Part shown: piece after piece, positions 34,710-43,325 of the stretch | How the letters are laid out: each line of letters starts with the position of its first letter | Position numbering within the stretch: position 1 is the stretch's first letter | Assembly: GCA_963743275.1 (NCBI GenBank) | Contig: CAVUPB010000008.1 | Coordinates: forward strand, 806,001-870,000 | Reading direction: 5' to 3' | Source of the DNA: JALYLC01 sp963743275 | GTDB taxonomy: Bacteria; Actinomycetota; Thermoleophilia; Gaiellales; JALYLC01 | DNA: 64,000 nucleotides | Translations under genes and position numbers: made by a program | The notes under the pieces: generated by a model | Database searches by the model: none | Told to the model about the DNA's origin: nothing | The model's input: only the letters and a program-made list of their open reading frames with translations

Positions 34710-35251
34710 GCCGGGAGGCGGGCGTCGAGCGCGACCTCGACCTCGTCGACGACCTTGAGCGTGCCGAAGAGCGCGGAGTAGGGCTTCATGCCCCAGTCGC
34801 TCTGCTTGATCACGGCCACGCAGGTCAGCCGGCCGTCGTCGCCGGCGGCGACCTCGAACGCGAGCGGGCGGGTGCTGCCGAGCAGCGTCAGATCGCCCTG
34901 CACGGAGAGCCCGTCGCCCGTGGCGGCGGGCTGCACCTGCCGTGAGCGAAACGTCACGGCCTGCGTCTTCAGCACTTCCTCGTCGATCGTCTGCTCGATG
35001 TTGGCCCTGTCGTCGTCGCCGAGCGCCTGCATCCCGCCCGTGCCCTCGATCACGCGCAGCGATGCCCCGTCGGCGGTGAGCTCGAGGTGCGACGCGGACG
35101 CATCCGGCGCGACCTCCAGCGTCGCCTCCCAGGCCGTCACGTGCAGCAGGAGATTGTGCCCGGCCTTCGCGGCCGCACCGGTGCGCCGGGTGCGCACCGA
35201 CAGGGTTCCGTCGGCCGGTCCGAGCCGGTAGGTGCCTGTTCGAATCGCCAC
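34706..35251 (-). CDS. YceI-like lipid-binding-fold protein
   Basis: A 181-residue protein of the YceI family, a lipocalin-like beta barrel that binds isoprenoids or other lipids. Typical features are the opening TGTYRLGPADGTLSVRTRR, VTFRSRQVQP in the middle, and DWGMKPYSALFGTLKVVDEV near the end. No signal peptide is seen with this start, so it is probably cytoplasmic. GTG 35251 was chosen because the family N-terminus begins there. It is transcribed against the cox genes and overlaps the end of the CoxL-like gene by 4 bp. Confidence 0.85.
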   Translation of the reverse strand: MAIRTGTYRLGPADGTLSVRTRRTGAAAKAGHNLLLHVTAWEATLEVAPDASASHLELTADGASLRVIEGTGGMQALGDDDRANIEQTIDEEVLKTQAVTFRSRQVQPAATGDGLSVQGDLTLLGSTRPLAFEVAAGDDGRLTCVAVIKQSDWGMKPYSALFGTLKVVDEVEVALDARLPA

Positions 35252-35260
35252 AAATGGGAG

Positions 35261-35268
35261 CGTATAGT
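35261..35268 (+). promoter_or_regulatory. Divergent -10 region between the YceI-like gene and coxG
   Basis: CGTATAGT gives TATAGT (35263-35268) toward coxG and, on the other strand, TATACG toward the YceI-like gene. Both match the TANNNT pattern in a GC-rich context. The minus-strand start point would fall within a few bases of the GTG at 35251, suggesting a leaderless message. The -35 boxes are poor. Confidence 0.45.
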
Positions 35269-35316
35269 GCCGGGGGTCGGCGCGACCCGGGCTTCCCTCG
35301 ACCAAGGACGATGTGC

Positions 35317-35748
35317 ATGGCTGTAGAGCTCGACCACCCGTTCACGACCGCGAGGGCGATCGACGACAGCTTCGCCGTGATCGTCGATCTCGATCGCGTC
35401 ATCCCCTGCGTCGAGGGCGGCAGCGTGATCGAGCGCACCGGGCCCGATTCCGCGAAGGCCGAGATCAAGGTCAAGATGGGCGCGATGTCGATGAAGTTCA
35501 CCGGCACCGTCGAGATCGTCGAGAAGGACGCCGCCGCGCATCGCGCGGTCCTGAGCGTGAAGTCACGCGAGGCGGGCGGTCAGGGTCACGCCAATGCGAC
35601 CGTGACGTTCGCGCTGGAGGACGGCGGCGGCACGGTGCACACGAACGCGCAGATCACCGGCAAGGCGGCATCGATGGGCGAGGGCGTCGTCGCCGGGGTG
35701 CTCGACGGCCTGATCAAGGACTTCACGGGCAAGCTCGGCGCGCTCTAG
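35317..35748 (+). CDS. coxG: CoxG, SRPBCC-family protein
   Basis: CoxG proteins have the START/SRPBCC helix-grip fold. They are linked to membrane attachment of CO dehydrogenase and, in recent work on mycobacterial relatives, to carrying menaquinone. The 143-residue protein shows the family pattern: an N-terminal strand (ELDHPFTTARAIDDSF), VIPCVEGGSVIE, then the long C-terminal helix (GVLDGLIKDFTGKL). AAGGA at 35304-35308 is spaced for ATG 35317 rather than ATG 35311. It has its own promoter but belongs with the cox cluster. Confidence 0.9.
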   Translation: MAVELDHPFTTARAIDDSFAVIVDLDRVIPCVEGGSVIERTGPDSAKAEIKVKMGAMSMKFTGTVEIVEKDAAAHRAVLSVKSREAGGQGHANATVTFALEDGGGTVHTNAQITGKAASMGEGVVAGVLDGLIKDFTGKLGAL

Positions 35749-35767
35749 GCGCAGGCGGCCGCTGACG

Positions 35768-36031
35768 ATGGCGACGATCGCGATGCGGGAGGTCCGGCCG
35801 GGCGAGGTGCCGCGCGACGGCGGAACCGCCATTCAGGACGATCCCGGCCGGCCGGTCTTCCACGGCAACGGCGCCGACGACTACGTCTGCGTGCAGTGCG
35901 GCAATCTGCTGGCCGCGTCGATGGACGCGGCGTACATGACCAAGAAGGTGCGGGTGCGCTGCGGGCGCTGCTCCACGGTCAACGTCGCCGTGACCGACGA
36001 GACGCAGGATCCCCGCCTCAGGCATCCCTGA
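35768..36031 (+). CDS. Small zinc-ribbon protein
   Basis: An 87-residue protein with two knuckles, CVQC near residue 41 and CGRC near residue 65, forming a zinc ribbon. The flanks are polar and probably disordered. Function unknown; it might bind nucleic acid or a partner protein. It follows coxG by 19 bp and overlaps the convergent next gene by 14 bp. Confidence 0.7.
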   Translation: MATIAMREVRPGEVPRDGGTAIQDDPGRPVFHGNGADDYVCVQCGNLLAASMDAAYMTKKVRVRCGRCSTVNVAVTDETQDPRLRHP

Positions 36032-36638
36032 GCGCCGCGAGCGCCGTGCGGTGGCGGCCGTAGGCCGCGGCGCCGTCGCCGTCGACGGCCGCGATCCGGA
36101 CGAGCGGCGGATGCCCCATCGCGGGCGTCGCGAGATCGAAGAGCGCGTCGTGGTAAGCGCGCTCGCGCGGGACGCCGCCGAACCCGAAGCCCTTGGCAGG
36201 CATGCCGCGCGAGAGCCGGTCGCTCTCGGCTGAGAGGGCGCGGCAGAGCGCGCGGAACTCGTCGAGGTCGAAGCCCACGACGACCCCGGCGGGGTAGAGA
36301 TCGAGCGTCAGCAGCCGGAACGACGTGAAGTGCGGAGCGTCGTCGACCGCGATCACCGTCCCCGTCGGTGCGTGCACGAGGTCGGCGGTGAGGAAGAGGT
36401 TCTCGCGCGACGCGCGCAGGACGGACTCGTCGCCCTTGAGCCGGGCGTAGATCGTTGCGAGCACCTCGAGCGCACGCGTCACGGGCGCGACGAGCGCGGG
36501 GTCGCGGCGGGCCTTCGCAACCCGCTCGAGGCCGACGTGGCCCTGCTCGCACAGCCAGTCGAAGGTGCGGCTCTCGAGCGCGATGCCGTCGGCCGCCGCC
36601 GCCTCTGCGAACGCGGCCTGCGTGTCGTCGGCCGCCAT
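36018..36638 (-). CDS. Hypothetical protein, 206 aa
   Basis: A soluble protein that I do not recognise. It has helices in the first 110 residues and a beta-rich C-terminal half (TFDWLCEQGHVGLERVAKA; LDLYPAGVVVGFDLDEFRAL). The GMPAKGFGFGGVPRERAYHD loop is striking but matches no motif known to me. The start is the only ATG near the end of the homologous-looking frame. It lies 52 bp downstream of the PfkB gene and may be its operon partner. Confidence 0.65.
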   Translation of the reverse strand: MAADDTQAAFAEAAAADGIALESRTFDWLCEQGHVGLERVAKARRDPALVAPVTRALEVLATIYARLKGDESVLRASRENLFLTADLVHAPTGTVIAVDDAPHFTSFRLLTLDLYPAGVVVGFDLDEFRALCRALSAESDRLSRGMPAKGFGFGGVPRERAYHDALFDLATPAMGHPPLVRIAAVDGDGAAAYGRHRTALAALRDA

Positions 36639-36690
36639 GCGCGGATCGTAGCCCCGGGGCTGTTCGCGGCCGGACGCGCCTGAACAAGCT

Positions 36691-37513
36691 CTAACGGAGC
36701 TCGAACGAGCCCAGATGCCCGAGCGTCGAGGCCGCGACCGCGCAGCCGCGCTCGAGGCTGCGCGGGACGTCGCGCGCCGCGGACGTACTCGGACACGAAC
36801 CCGGCGGTGAACGCGTCGCCGGCGCCGGTGGTGTCGACGACCCGCTCGACGGCGCGCGCGGGGCACGCGATGCGCGCATCCGCCGTGAGCGCGAGCGCCC
36901 CGGCCGCGCCGAGCGTGACCACGAAGAGCCGCTCGCTGCGGCGGGCGACCTCCGCGAGCGCGTCGATCAGCGCGCCGTCCGAGGACTGCAGGCCGAAGAG
37001 CCCGACGTCGAGCTCGGGCGCCCAGCGCGCGGCGAACGCGACCGGGTCGCCGACGTCGTTGAGCGTCGTGAAGTCGACGGCGCGCAGGCCCTGCGGGCGG
37101 CAGGCCATGACCGACTCGAAGAACGCGAGGCCCTGGCCGAACGCGGTCGTCGCGAGCACGTCGCAGGCGGCGACCGCCTCGCGCTGGCGCGTGCTCAGGC
37201 GGTAGCCGGCGAGGACGCCCTCCTCGTAGCGATCGAAGAGGCGCTCTCCGCCGGCCGCGTGCCGGATGGGCTGGACGGGCGTCGCGCCCGGCACGACCTC
37301 GAGGCAGGGCTGCACGCCGGTGCGCGCCAGCGCGTCGCGCACGACCGCGGCGCCGGCGTCGTCGCCGACCGGCGCGAGCGCGACGACGGTGTCGCCGGGC
37401 GGGCAGAGCCGGCGCAGGTGCACCGCGACGTTCAGCCCGATGCCGCCCGCGCGCTCGATCCCGCGGTCGACGTAGCGGTCGACGCCGCAATCGCCCGCAC
37501 AGACGAACTTCAC
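36691..37513 (-). CDS. PfkB-family carbohydrate kinase, frameshifted near the C-terminus
   Basis: A ribokinase-like sugar kinase of about 273 residues. It has the N-terminal glycine motif (GGIGLNVAVHLRRL) and the C-terminal PfkB signature DTTGAGDAFTAGF, where the Asp of GAGD is the catalytic base. After SEYVRGA the frame is lost. One surplus base at 36771-36780 (CGCGCGCCGC), if removed, joins DVPRSLERGCAVAAST and GHLGSFELR. The GTG start overlaps the stop of the BtpA-like gene, so the two are coupled. The sugar is unknown; the related nucleoside or fructoselysine-type kinases are possibilities. Confidence 0.85.
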
Positions 37514-38292
37514 GGGCGCGCGGCGGTCAGCGCACGCACCTGCTCGGGTGTCGCGCGCCCGTCCGTCATCAGGCTCGTGCCGACGATCGCACCGCCGGCC
37601 AGCGCGAGCAGCGCACCCGCATTGCCGGGCGTGAGGCCGCTGCCGACGAGCACCGGGCAGGCGCCGGCGCCGTCGCACGCGGCCTGCACCTCCTCGGCCG
37701 AGGGCGCCTCGCCGGTGCGCGTGCCCGAGACCACGACCGCGTCGGCGCCCGCCTCGCGCGCCCGCCGCGCCGACTCGGCGAGCGACCGCGGGGCCAGCAT
37801 CTGCGCGTACTTGACCTGGATGTCGGCGACGACGAGCACGTCCTCGGCGCCGATGCCGGCGCGGTACGCCATCACCGCCTCGGGCGCGATGCGCATCACG
37901 CCGTGCTCGGGCCGCTGCATCTCGTCGACGAAGTAGTCGGTGCGGACGAACGCCGCCCCGGCAGCGAGCGCGACCGCGAGCGACGCCTCGGGGTCGTTGA
38001 GCAGGATCTCGATGCCGACGGGCAGGGAGCGCGCCGCCGTGACGAGCTCGCGCGTGACCGCGGTCATGGCGGCGATCGTCTCGCGGCCGGCCTCGACGCG
38101 GTGCGGCACGTCGCCCTCGTTCTCCACGAGCACGCCGTCGAGCTCGCCCACGCGGTAGGTGGCGAGATCCGCGAGCGCGTGCGCGATCACGGCGGCGAGG
38201 CCGGGGGAGCCCGCGTACCCGGGCAGCGCCGGGAGATGGATCACGCCGATCAGCGGCTTGTCGGCGGGGAAGCGCTCGCGGAACCCGGGCAT
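37510..38292 (-). CDS. BtpA/SgcQ-family TIM-barrel protein
   Basis: A 260-residue protein of the BtpA/SgcQ family. Its members include a photosystem I biogenesis factor and proteins of sugar operons. Signatures are GVIHLPALPGYAGSP at the N-terminus, VENEGDVPHRV, and VVSGTRTGEAP with a C-terminal phosphate-binding loop (VLVGSGLTPGN). The fold suggests a phosphosugar-handling enzyme. Coupled to a PfkB kinase, it may act on the phosphorylated product. ATG 38292 was chosen for the family-like start. Confidence 0.85.
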   Translation of the reverse strand: MPGFRERFPADKPLIGVIHLPALPGYAGSPGLAAVIAHALADLATYRVGELDGVLVENEGDVPHRVEAGRETIAAMTAVTRELVTAARSLPVGIEILLNDPEASLAVALAAGAAFVRTDYFVDEMQRPEHGVMRIAPEAVMAYRAGIGAEDVLVVADIQVKYAQMLAPRSLAESARRAREAGADAVVVSGTRTGEAPSAEEVQAACDGAGACPVLVGSGLTPGNAGALLALAGGAIVGTSLMTDGRATPEQVRALTAARP

Positions 38293-38317
38293 GCGACATG
38301 GTATGCAGCAGGCTGCG

Positions 38318-38758
38318 ATGTCCGACGCCACCCCCTACGACCCGCTCGCCGCGGGGGAGCGCGCGCTCGAGGGCGCGCCGCTCGCACTGCGCGCCGCGCG
38401 CGCCGGGGGCCCCGGCGGCCAGCACGTCAACACGACCGACAGCGCGGTCACGATCTCCGTGGCCGTCGCCGACCTGGCGCTCGACGAGAGCCAGCGCGCG
38501 CAGCTCGCCGCGCGCCTGCGTACGCGCATCAGCGCCGCCGGGCTCCTGTCCGCGAGCGCCCAGGACGAGCGCAGCCAGCACCAGAACCGTCGCATCGCCC
38601 GCGAGCGGCTCGCACGCATGATCGGCGAGGCGCTGCGGCCGCGCACGCCCCGCCGCCCGACGCGACCGGGCCGCGGCGCGGTCGAGCGCCGGCTCGACGA
38701 GAAGCGCCAGACCGCCGCGCGCAAGCGCACGCGCCGCCCGCCGGGCGACGACGCCTAG
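38318..38758 (+). CDS. arfB: ArfB/YaeJ-type peptidyl-tRNA hydrolase (alternative ribosome-rescue factor)
   Basis: ArfB hydrolyses peptidyl-tRNA on ribosomes stalled without a stop codon. The 146-residue protein has the release-factor GGQ at 33-35 inside RAGGPGGQHVNTTDSAV. It ends in a long basic tail (RRLDEKRQTAARKRTRRPP), which in ArfB enters the empty mRNA channel. It lacks codon-recognition domains. It is divergent from the BtpA-like gene with only 25 bp between starts. ATG 38303 is an alternative start. Confidence 0.88.
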   Translation: MSDATPYDPLAAGERALEGAPLALRAARAGGPGGQHVNTTDSAVTISVAVADLALDESQRAQLAARLRTRISAAGLLSASAQDERSQHQNRRIARERLARMIGEALRPRTPRRPTRPGRGAVERRLDEKRQTAARKRTRRPPGDDA

Positions 38759-38778
38759 CCGCAGTGCATGATGGTGGC

Positions 38779-40098
38779 GTGCACGCCGGGACGCTGCTGA
38801 GACGGCTCGAGGAACGCGCTGCCGCCGGGCGCCCGATCGGCGTGGCCGTCGTGGGCGGCGGCGTCTTCGCCTCGCTCTACCTCGCCCAGGCGCTGCGCAC
38901 GCCCGGCGTCCGCATCGCCGGCGTCGCCGATCTCGCGCCCGCGCGCGTGCGCGAGCGGCTGCGCGGCGCCGGCTGGCCGGAGGCCGCGCTCGACGAGCTC
39001 GTGCTCACGAGCGATGTCGCCGCGCTGATCGCGAGCCCGGGCGTCGAGGTCGTCGTCGAGGCGACCGGCGATGCGCCCGCGGGCGTCGAGCACGCGCTGC
39101 TGGCGATCGCGGCCGGCCGCCACGTCGTGATGGTCAACGTCGAGGCCGACGCGCTCGCCGGCCCGTCGCTCGCGCGGCGCGCCGAGGCGGCCGGCGTCGT
39201 CTACACGCTCGCCTACGGCGACCAGCCGGCGCTCATCTGCGAGCTCGTGGAGTGGGCGCGCCTGAGCGGCTTCGAGGTCGTGTGCGCCGGCAAGGGCACG
39301 AAGCATCTGCAGGCGTTCCACGAGGTCACGCCGGCCACGGTCTGGGAGCACTACGGGCTCGCGCCCGAGCAGACGGCGGGCCTCAACGCGCAGATGTTCT
39401 GCTCGTTCCTGGACGGCACCAAGTCGGCGGTCGAGATGGCCGCGGTCGCGAACGCCACCGGCCTCGTGCCGCAGGCGGCGGGTCTCGCGTTCCCGGCCTG
39501 CGGCACCGGCGAGCTGGCCGCACAGCTGCGGCCGGCGAGCGAGGGGGGCCTGCTCGATCGCAGCGGCACGATCGAGGTCGTCTCGAGCCTGCACCCGGAC
39601 GGATCGCCGGTGCCCGGCGACCTGCGCTGGGGCGTCTACGTCACGTTCGCGGCCGCCGACCGCTTCGTCGCGGGCGCGTTCGCGGCCTACGGCATCGCGG
39701 CCTCGCGCGACGGCCGCGTGGCGGCGCTCTGGCGCCCGTCGCACCTCGTCGGGCTCGAGCTCGGCGTCAGCGTCGCGCGCGCCGCGCTCGCCGGCGAGCC
39801 CACGGGCGTCGCGCGCGCCCCGGTCGCCGAGGTCGCCTGCCGCGCGAAGCGCGATCTGCGCGCAGGCGAGGTGGTCGACGGCGAGGGCGGCGAGCACGTC
39901 TACGGCGTGCTCCGGGCGATGACGCCGCACGCCGGCACGCTGCCGATGGGGCTCGCGCGCGGTGCGCGCCTGCTGCGCGCCGTGGCGCGCGGAGCCGAGG
40001 TGACGCGCGCCGACGTCGAGCTCGCCGCCGGGGGCGCGGCCGTGCACCTGCACGGCGAGCTCGCGTCCGAGGCGGCCGCCGGCGCAGCTCACACCTGA
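38779..40098 (+). CDS. NAD(P)-dependent dehydrogenase with SAF domain (homoserine dehydrogenase-like)
   Basis: A 439-residue oxidoreductase. A Rossmann domain (VAVVGGGVFASLYLAQAL) and a catalytic domain resembling predicted homoserine dehydrogenases (VCAGKGTKHLQAF, LDGTKSAVEMAAVANATGL) are followed by a C-terminal SAF domain (CRAKRDLRAGEVVDGEGG). Enzymes of this shape appear in sugar or erythritol/apiose-type catabolic operons in other bacteria. Together with the PfkB and BtpA-like genes it hints at a pentose/tetrose pathway. GTG 38779 is the first usable start after arfB. Confidence 0.8.
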   Translation: MHAGTLLRRLEERAAAGRPIGVAVVGGGVFASLYLAQALRTPGVRIAGVADLAPARVRERLRGAGWPEAALDELVLTSDVAALIASPGVEVVVEATGDAPAGVEHALLAIAAGRHVVMVNVEADALAGPSLARRAEAAGVVYTLAYGDQPALICELVEWARLSGFEVVCAGKGTKHLQAFHEVTPATVWEHYGLAPEQTAGLNAQMFCSFLDGTKSAVEMAAVANATGLVPQAAGLAFPACGTGELAAQLRPASEGGLLDRSGTIEVVSSLHPDGSPVPGDLRWGVYVTFAAADRFVAGAFAAYGIAASRDGRVAALWRPSHLVGLELGVSVARAALAGEPTGVARAPVAEVACRAKRDLRAGEVVDGEGGEHVYGVLRAMTPHAGTLPMGLARGARLLRAVARGAEVTRADVELAAGGAAVHLHGELASEAAAGAAHT

Positions 40099-40297
40099 GC
40101 TGCGACGGGAATCGAGCCTCAGGGAGATCCCGGCAGGTTCGAGTCCGAATCCGTTCTGCGGGTTTCGAGACCACCCGCGACAGGCGCGAATTCCTGCTGT
40201 AGGGTCAGACGGCACCGACAAACCGCGGCGCGCATCCTGCGCCTCCGCGACCGTCCGCGCCGGCGTCCCTCGAGACGCCCTGCCCTCTCCGGAAGCC

Positions 40298-41422
40298 ATG
40301 CCGACTCCCGTTCAACTCATTCACCGTTCGCCGAAGGCCTTGGGGTTCCTTCTCGCGGCGGTATTCGCCGCGCAGGTCCTCGTTCCTTCTGCGCAGGCGA
40401 GCAGCGTCTCGCGCGCCCCGTCGCTGCTCGCGCTGCACCCCGGCGAGCAGGGCCCGGCCGTGAAGAAGCTGCAGCGCATGCTCGCCGGCCTCGGCTACCC
40501 GATCAAGCCCGACGGGCAGTTCGGCCCGCACACGGCCACGATGGTGCGCACGCTGCGCGCCGACGCCGGTCTCGACCGTTCGGCCCGCGTCACCAAGCGC
40601 TTCCTCAACGTGCTGCGGCGTGCGCAGCGCGGTGGCCCCGGCGACCGGCGCTGGCTCGGCATCCGCCGCCTGCGCCTCGGCGCCCAGGGCAAGGACGTGC
40701 GCCTGCTGCAGGACGCGCTCACGCAGCTCGGGTACCCGGCCGTCACCGACGGCGCCTTCGGCCCCGCCACGCGCACGAGCGTGCGGCTGTTCGAGCGTGC
40801 GGCCGGGCTGCGCGTCGACGGCGTGCTGACGCAGCGCGAGGTGCGGGTGCTCAAGAAGGCGGCGCGCTCGGGCGGCACCGCGGGCGCCGTCTCGCTGCGC
40901 TCCACGCAGGCCTCCAACATCACGAGCGCGTCGGCCACCGCGACGGAGACGGCCACGGGCACGTCCGGCACCCCGGCCGACCAGCCGACCGGCCAGGCCG
41001 CTCCGCCTCCCCCGGCGCCCGCGCAGATCGGCGGCAACGGCCTCGCGATCGCTCCGGTCGGCGCCCCCGCGGCGGTCGCGGCGATCATCCAGGCCGGCAA
41101 CGTGATCGCGCACATGCCGTACCGCTTCGGCGGCGGGCATCAGAACTGGCAGGACACGGGCTACGACTGCTCGGGCTCCGTGAGCTACGCGCTGCACGGC
41201 GCGGGGCTGCTCGACACGCCGCTCGCGTCCTACGACTTCTACACCTGGGGCGAGGCCGGCCCCGGCCAGTGGGTCACGATCTACGCGAAGGACAGCCACG
41301 CCTACATGGTCGTCGCGGGCCTTCGCTATGACACCGCCGCGAGCAAGGGCGGCGGCTCGCGCTGGACGACGGCGCCGCGCGTGCCGGCCGGGTACGTCGC
41401 GCGCCATCCCGCGGGCCTCTAG
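40298..41422 (+). CDS. Secreted cell-wall protein: two peptidoglycan-binding domains and an NlpC/P60-like domain
   Basis: A 374-residue exported protein. The signal peptide is FLLAAVFAAQVLVPSAQAS, probably cut after AQA near residue 32. Two PG_binding_1 repeats follow (about 45-85 and 115-160, the second with LRLGAQGKDVRLLQDAL). After a Thr/Pro-rich linker the C-terminal domain has GYDCSGSVSYALHGAG, the NlpC/P60 nucleophile C motif, and a His in SHAYMVVAG. It is probably a wall endopeptidase. The 199-bp leader before it shows no element I can name. Confidence 0.85.
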   Translation: MPTPVQLIHRSPKALGFLLAAVFAAQVLVPSAQASSVSRAPSLLALHPGEQGPAVKKLQRMLAGLGYPIKPDGQFGPHTATMVRTLRADAGLDRSARVTKRFLNVLRRAQRGGPGDRRWLGIRRLRLGAQGKDVRLLQDALTQLGYPAVTDGAFGPATRTSVRLFERAAGLRVDGVLTQREVRVLKKAARSGGTAGAVSLRSTQASNITSASATATETATGTSGTPADQPTGQAAPPPPAPAQIGGNGLAIAPVGAPAAVAAIIQAGNVIAHMPYRFGGGHQNWQDTGYDCSGSVSYALHGAGLLDTPLASYDFYTWGEAGPGQWVTIYAKDSHAYMVVAGLRYDTAASKGGGSRWTTAPRVPAGYVARHPAGL

Positions 41423-41454
41423 TTCGCGATCGACGGGCCGCTACGTTTCGCGGC

Positions 41455-42237
41455 ATGGCTCTGTATCACGAGATCGCCGGCGCGGGGCCACCGGTCGTCT
41501 TTCTCCACGAGGGCATCGCGGACAGCCGCATGTGGGATCCGCAGTGGCGCTCGTTCGCAGCGCGCCATCGGCTGCTGCGCTGTGACCTCGCAGGCTTCGG
41601 GCGGACACCGATCGAGCGGCTGCCCCTCGCCCACGCGCGCGACGTCGCCGGTCTCCTCGACGGGCTCGGAATCTCCTCGGCCGCGATCGTGGGCGCATCG
41701 ATGGGCGGCCGGGTGGCGCTCGAGCTCGCCGTGGCGCGCCCCGAGCTCGTGCGCGCACTCGTGCTCGAGGACGCGGGCCTGCCCGGTGTCGCGTGGTCGG
41801 AAGCCGTACGGGCCTACGCCGCGGCAGAGGACGAGGCGGTCGCTCGCGGCGACCTCGACGCCGCGACGGAGATCAACCTGCGCATGTGGGTGGACGGCCC
41901 GCGCCGGGCGGCGGCGGATGTCGACCCACGCGTGCGCGCCGCGGTCGGCGAGATGCAGCGGCGCGCGCTCGACCTGCAGGCCCCTCACTGGGACGAGCTC
42001 GACGAGGAGCTGCTCATCCCCGACATCGCCCATCGTCTGGGCGAGGTGCGCGCGCCGGCGCTCGTCCTCGTCGGCGAGGAGGACGTCGAGGACATGCACG
42101 CGCTCGCATATCGCCTCGCGGCAGGAATTCCCGAGGCGCGCCTGGCGACGATCCGTGCCGCCGCCCACGTGCCGAACATGGAGCAGCCGGCGGCGTTCGA
42201 CGCGCTCGTGCTCGAGTTTCTCGCCACGCCCGGCTGA
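41455..42237 (+). CDS. Alpha/beta-hydrolase
   Basis: A 260-residue alpha/beta-hydrolase. The oxyanion region is FLHEGIADSRMWDPQW. The nucleophile elbow GASMGG carries the serine (about residue 82), the acid is probably the Asp in VLVGEEDVEDM, and the His is in AAHVPNMEQP. Such proteins hydrolyse esters or lactones; the substrate is unknown. It follows the cell-wall protein by 32 bp on the same strand and converges on holA. Confidence 0.88.
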   Translation: MALYHEIAGAGPPVVFLHEGIADSRMWDPQWRSFAARHRLLRCDLAGFGRTPIERLPLAHARDVAGLLDGLGISSAAIVGASMGGRVALELAVARPELVRALVLEDAGLPGVAWSEAVRAYAAAEDEAVARGDLDAATEINLRMWVDGPRRAAADVDPRVRAAVGEMQRRALDLQAPHWDELDEELLIPDIAHRLGEVRAPALVLVGEEDVEDMHALAYRLAAGIPEARLATIRAAAHVPNMEQPAAFDALVLEFLATPG

Positions 42238-42262
42238 ACGCCGGTGCGGGCCGCACGCGGCG

Positions 42263-43267
42263 TCAGCGCCCCGGGCCGACCGCCTCGGCGAGCGCGCGCT
42301 CGAGCGCGAAGCGGTCGCGCAGCACGCCCTCGCCCCGCGTCTCGCGCTCGACCGACGCGATGCGCACGATGGCTGCGGAGAGCTGCTCCGGCGTCCAGCG
42401 CGCCGACTGGCGCGACAGCTTGCGGGCCACGAACTCGCTGCGCAGCCCGAGCTCGCGCGCGATGTCCTTGGGGCCGCCGCCGCGCTCGGCGACGTGCTGA
42501 GCGACCGCGAGCTGGCGCAGGTGGCGCGCAATCGACGGAAGCCAGCGCGGCACGTCGCCGTCGGGGCCGTCGAGCAGGCGACCGAGCACGCGCAGCGCCT
42601 CGGCGGGGCGCCGATCGCCGAGCGCGTCGGTCAGATCCCACGGCGGCGTGTCGGCGCTGAGGACGCACAGCTCGTCGACGCGCTCGGCGGTGATCGTCTC
42701 GCCCTGTGACCAGAGGCCCAGCTTCTCGACCTCGCTCGCGAGCGCTTGCATGTCGTCGCCGGCGAGCTCGAGCAGGCGCGTGAGCGCACTGCCGTCGAGA
42801 TCCGCGCCCGCGCGCGCCGCCTGCTTGCGCAGCCACTCGCGCTGGCCCTCGCGCCCCGGCAGGTCGTAGGCGAGCACGCTCCCGGCCTCCTCGACGAGCG
42901 TGCGCAGGCGCCCGGCCGGCACTTCCCCGGCGGTCAGCAGGGCGAGCACCGCATCGGGCGCGGGCGCGGGCGCGTACGCGGCGAGCGCGTCGATATCGGC
43001 CGCGGCCTTCTTGTCGTCGCCCCAGACCTCCGCCCCCTGCACCACGAGCAGCCGCGTGCCGCCGAAGAGCCCGAGCGCGTTGCAGGCGCCCGCGGCCTCC
43101 TCGCCGCTCATGCCCTCGCCGTCGTCGTCGCTGCGTCGCGCGGTGAACTCCTCGACGCTGCCGTCCTCGCTCCGTACGCGCGCGCGCAGGCGGCGGATCG
43201 CGAGCTCGACCTTGGGCCGGTCGCTGCCGCCGATGAGGTAGACCGGATCGAGCGGGGCAGCAGACAT
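42263..43267 (-). CDS. holA: DNA polymerase III subunit delta
   Basis: HolA opens the beta clamp within the clamp loader. The 334-residue protein has the divergent AAA+ domain (DPVYLIGGSDRPKVELAI, FGGTRLLVVQGAEVW), LLELAGDDMQALASEVEKL in the lid, and the C-terminal collar domain with QLAVAQHVAERGG. It carries no functional P-loop, as usual for delta. The start is ATG 43267; an in-frame TTG lies six bases upstream. In many genomes holA sits beside comEC and rpsT, as it does here. Confidence 0.93.
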   Translation of the reverse strand: MSAAPLDPVYLIGGSDRPKVELAIRRLRARVRSEDGSVEEFTARRSDDDGEGMSGEEAAGACNALGLFGGTRLLVVQGAEVWGDDKKAAADIDALAAYAPAPAPDAVLALLTAGEVPAGRLRTLVEEAGSVLAYDLPGREGQREWLRKQAARAGADLDGSALTRLLELAGDDMQALASEVEKLGLWSQGETITAERVDELCVLSADTPPWDLTDALGDRRPAEALRVLGRLLDGPDGDVPRWLPSIARHLRQLAVAQHVAERGGGPKDIARELGLRSEFVARKLSRQSARWTPEQLSAAIVRIASVERETRGEGVLRDRFALERALAEAVGPGR

Positions 43268-43325
43268 CGCCAAGGATCCTAATGGGTGTCGATCAGTCCG
43301 GCGGGTTCGTGAGGCCGGTCTCGAG

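Noticed and set aside
40130..40160. A tRNA-like T-loop (GGTTCGAGTCC)
   Set aside because: The flanking bases do not form the T stem and no acceptor or anticodon arm is present.
40099..40297. A c-di-AMP (ydaO-type) riboswitch before the secreted NlpC/P60-like gene
   Set aside because: The gene type and leader length fit, but I could not find the conserved riboswitch blocks. A covariance-model search would settle it.
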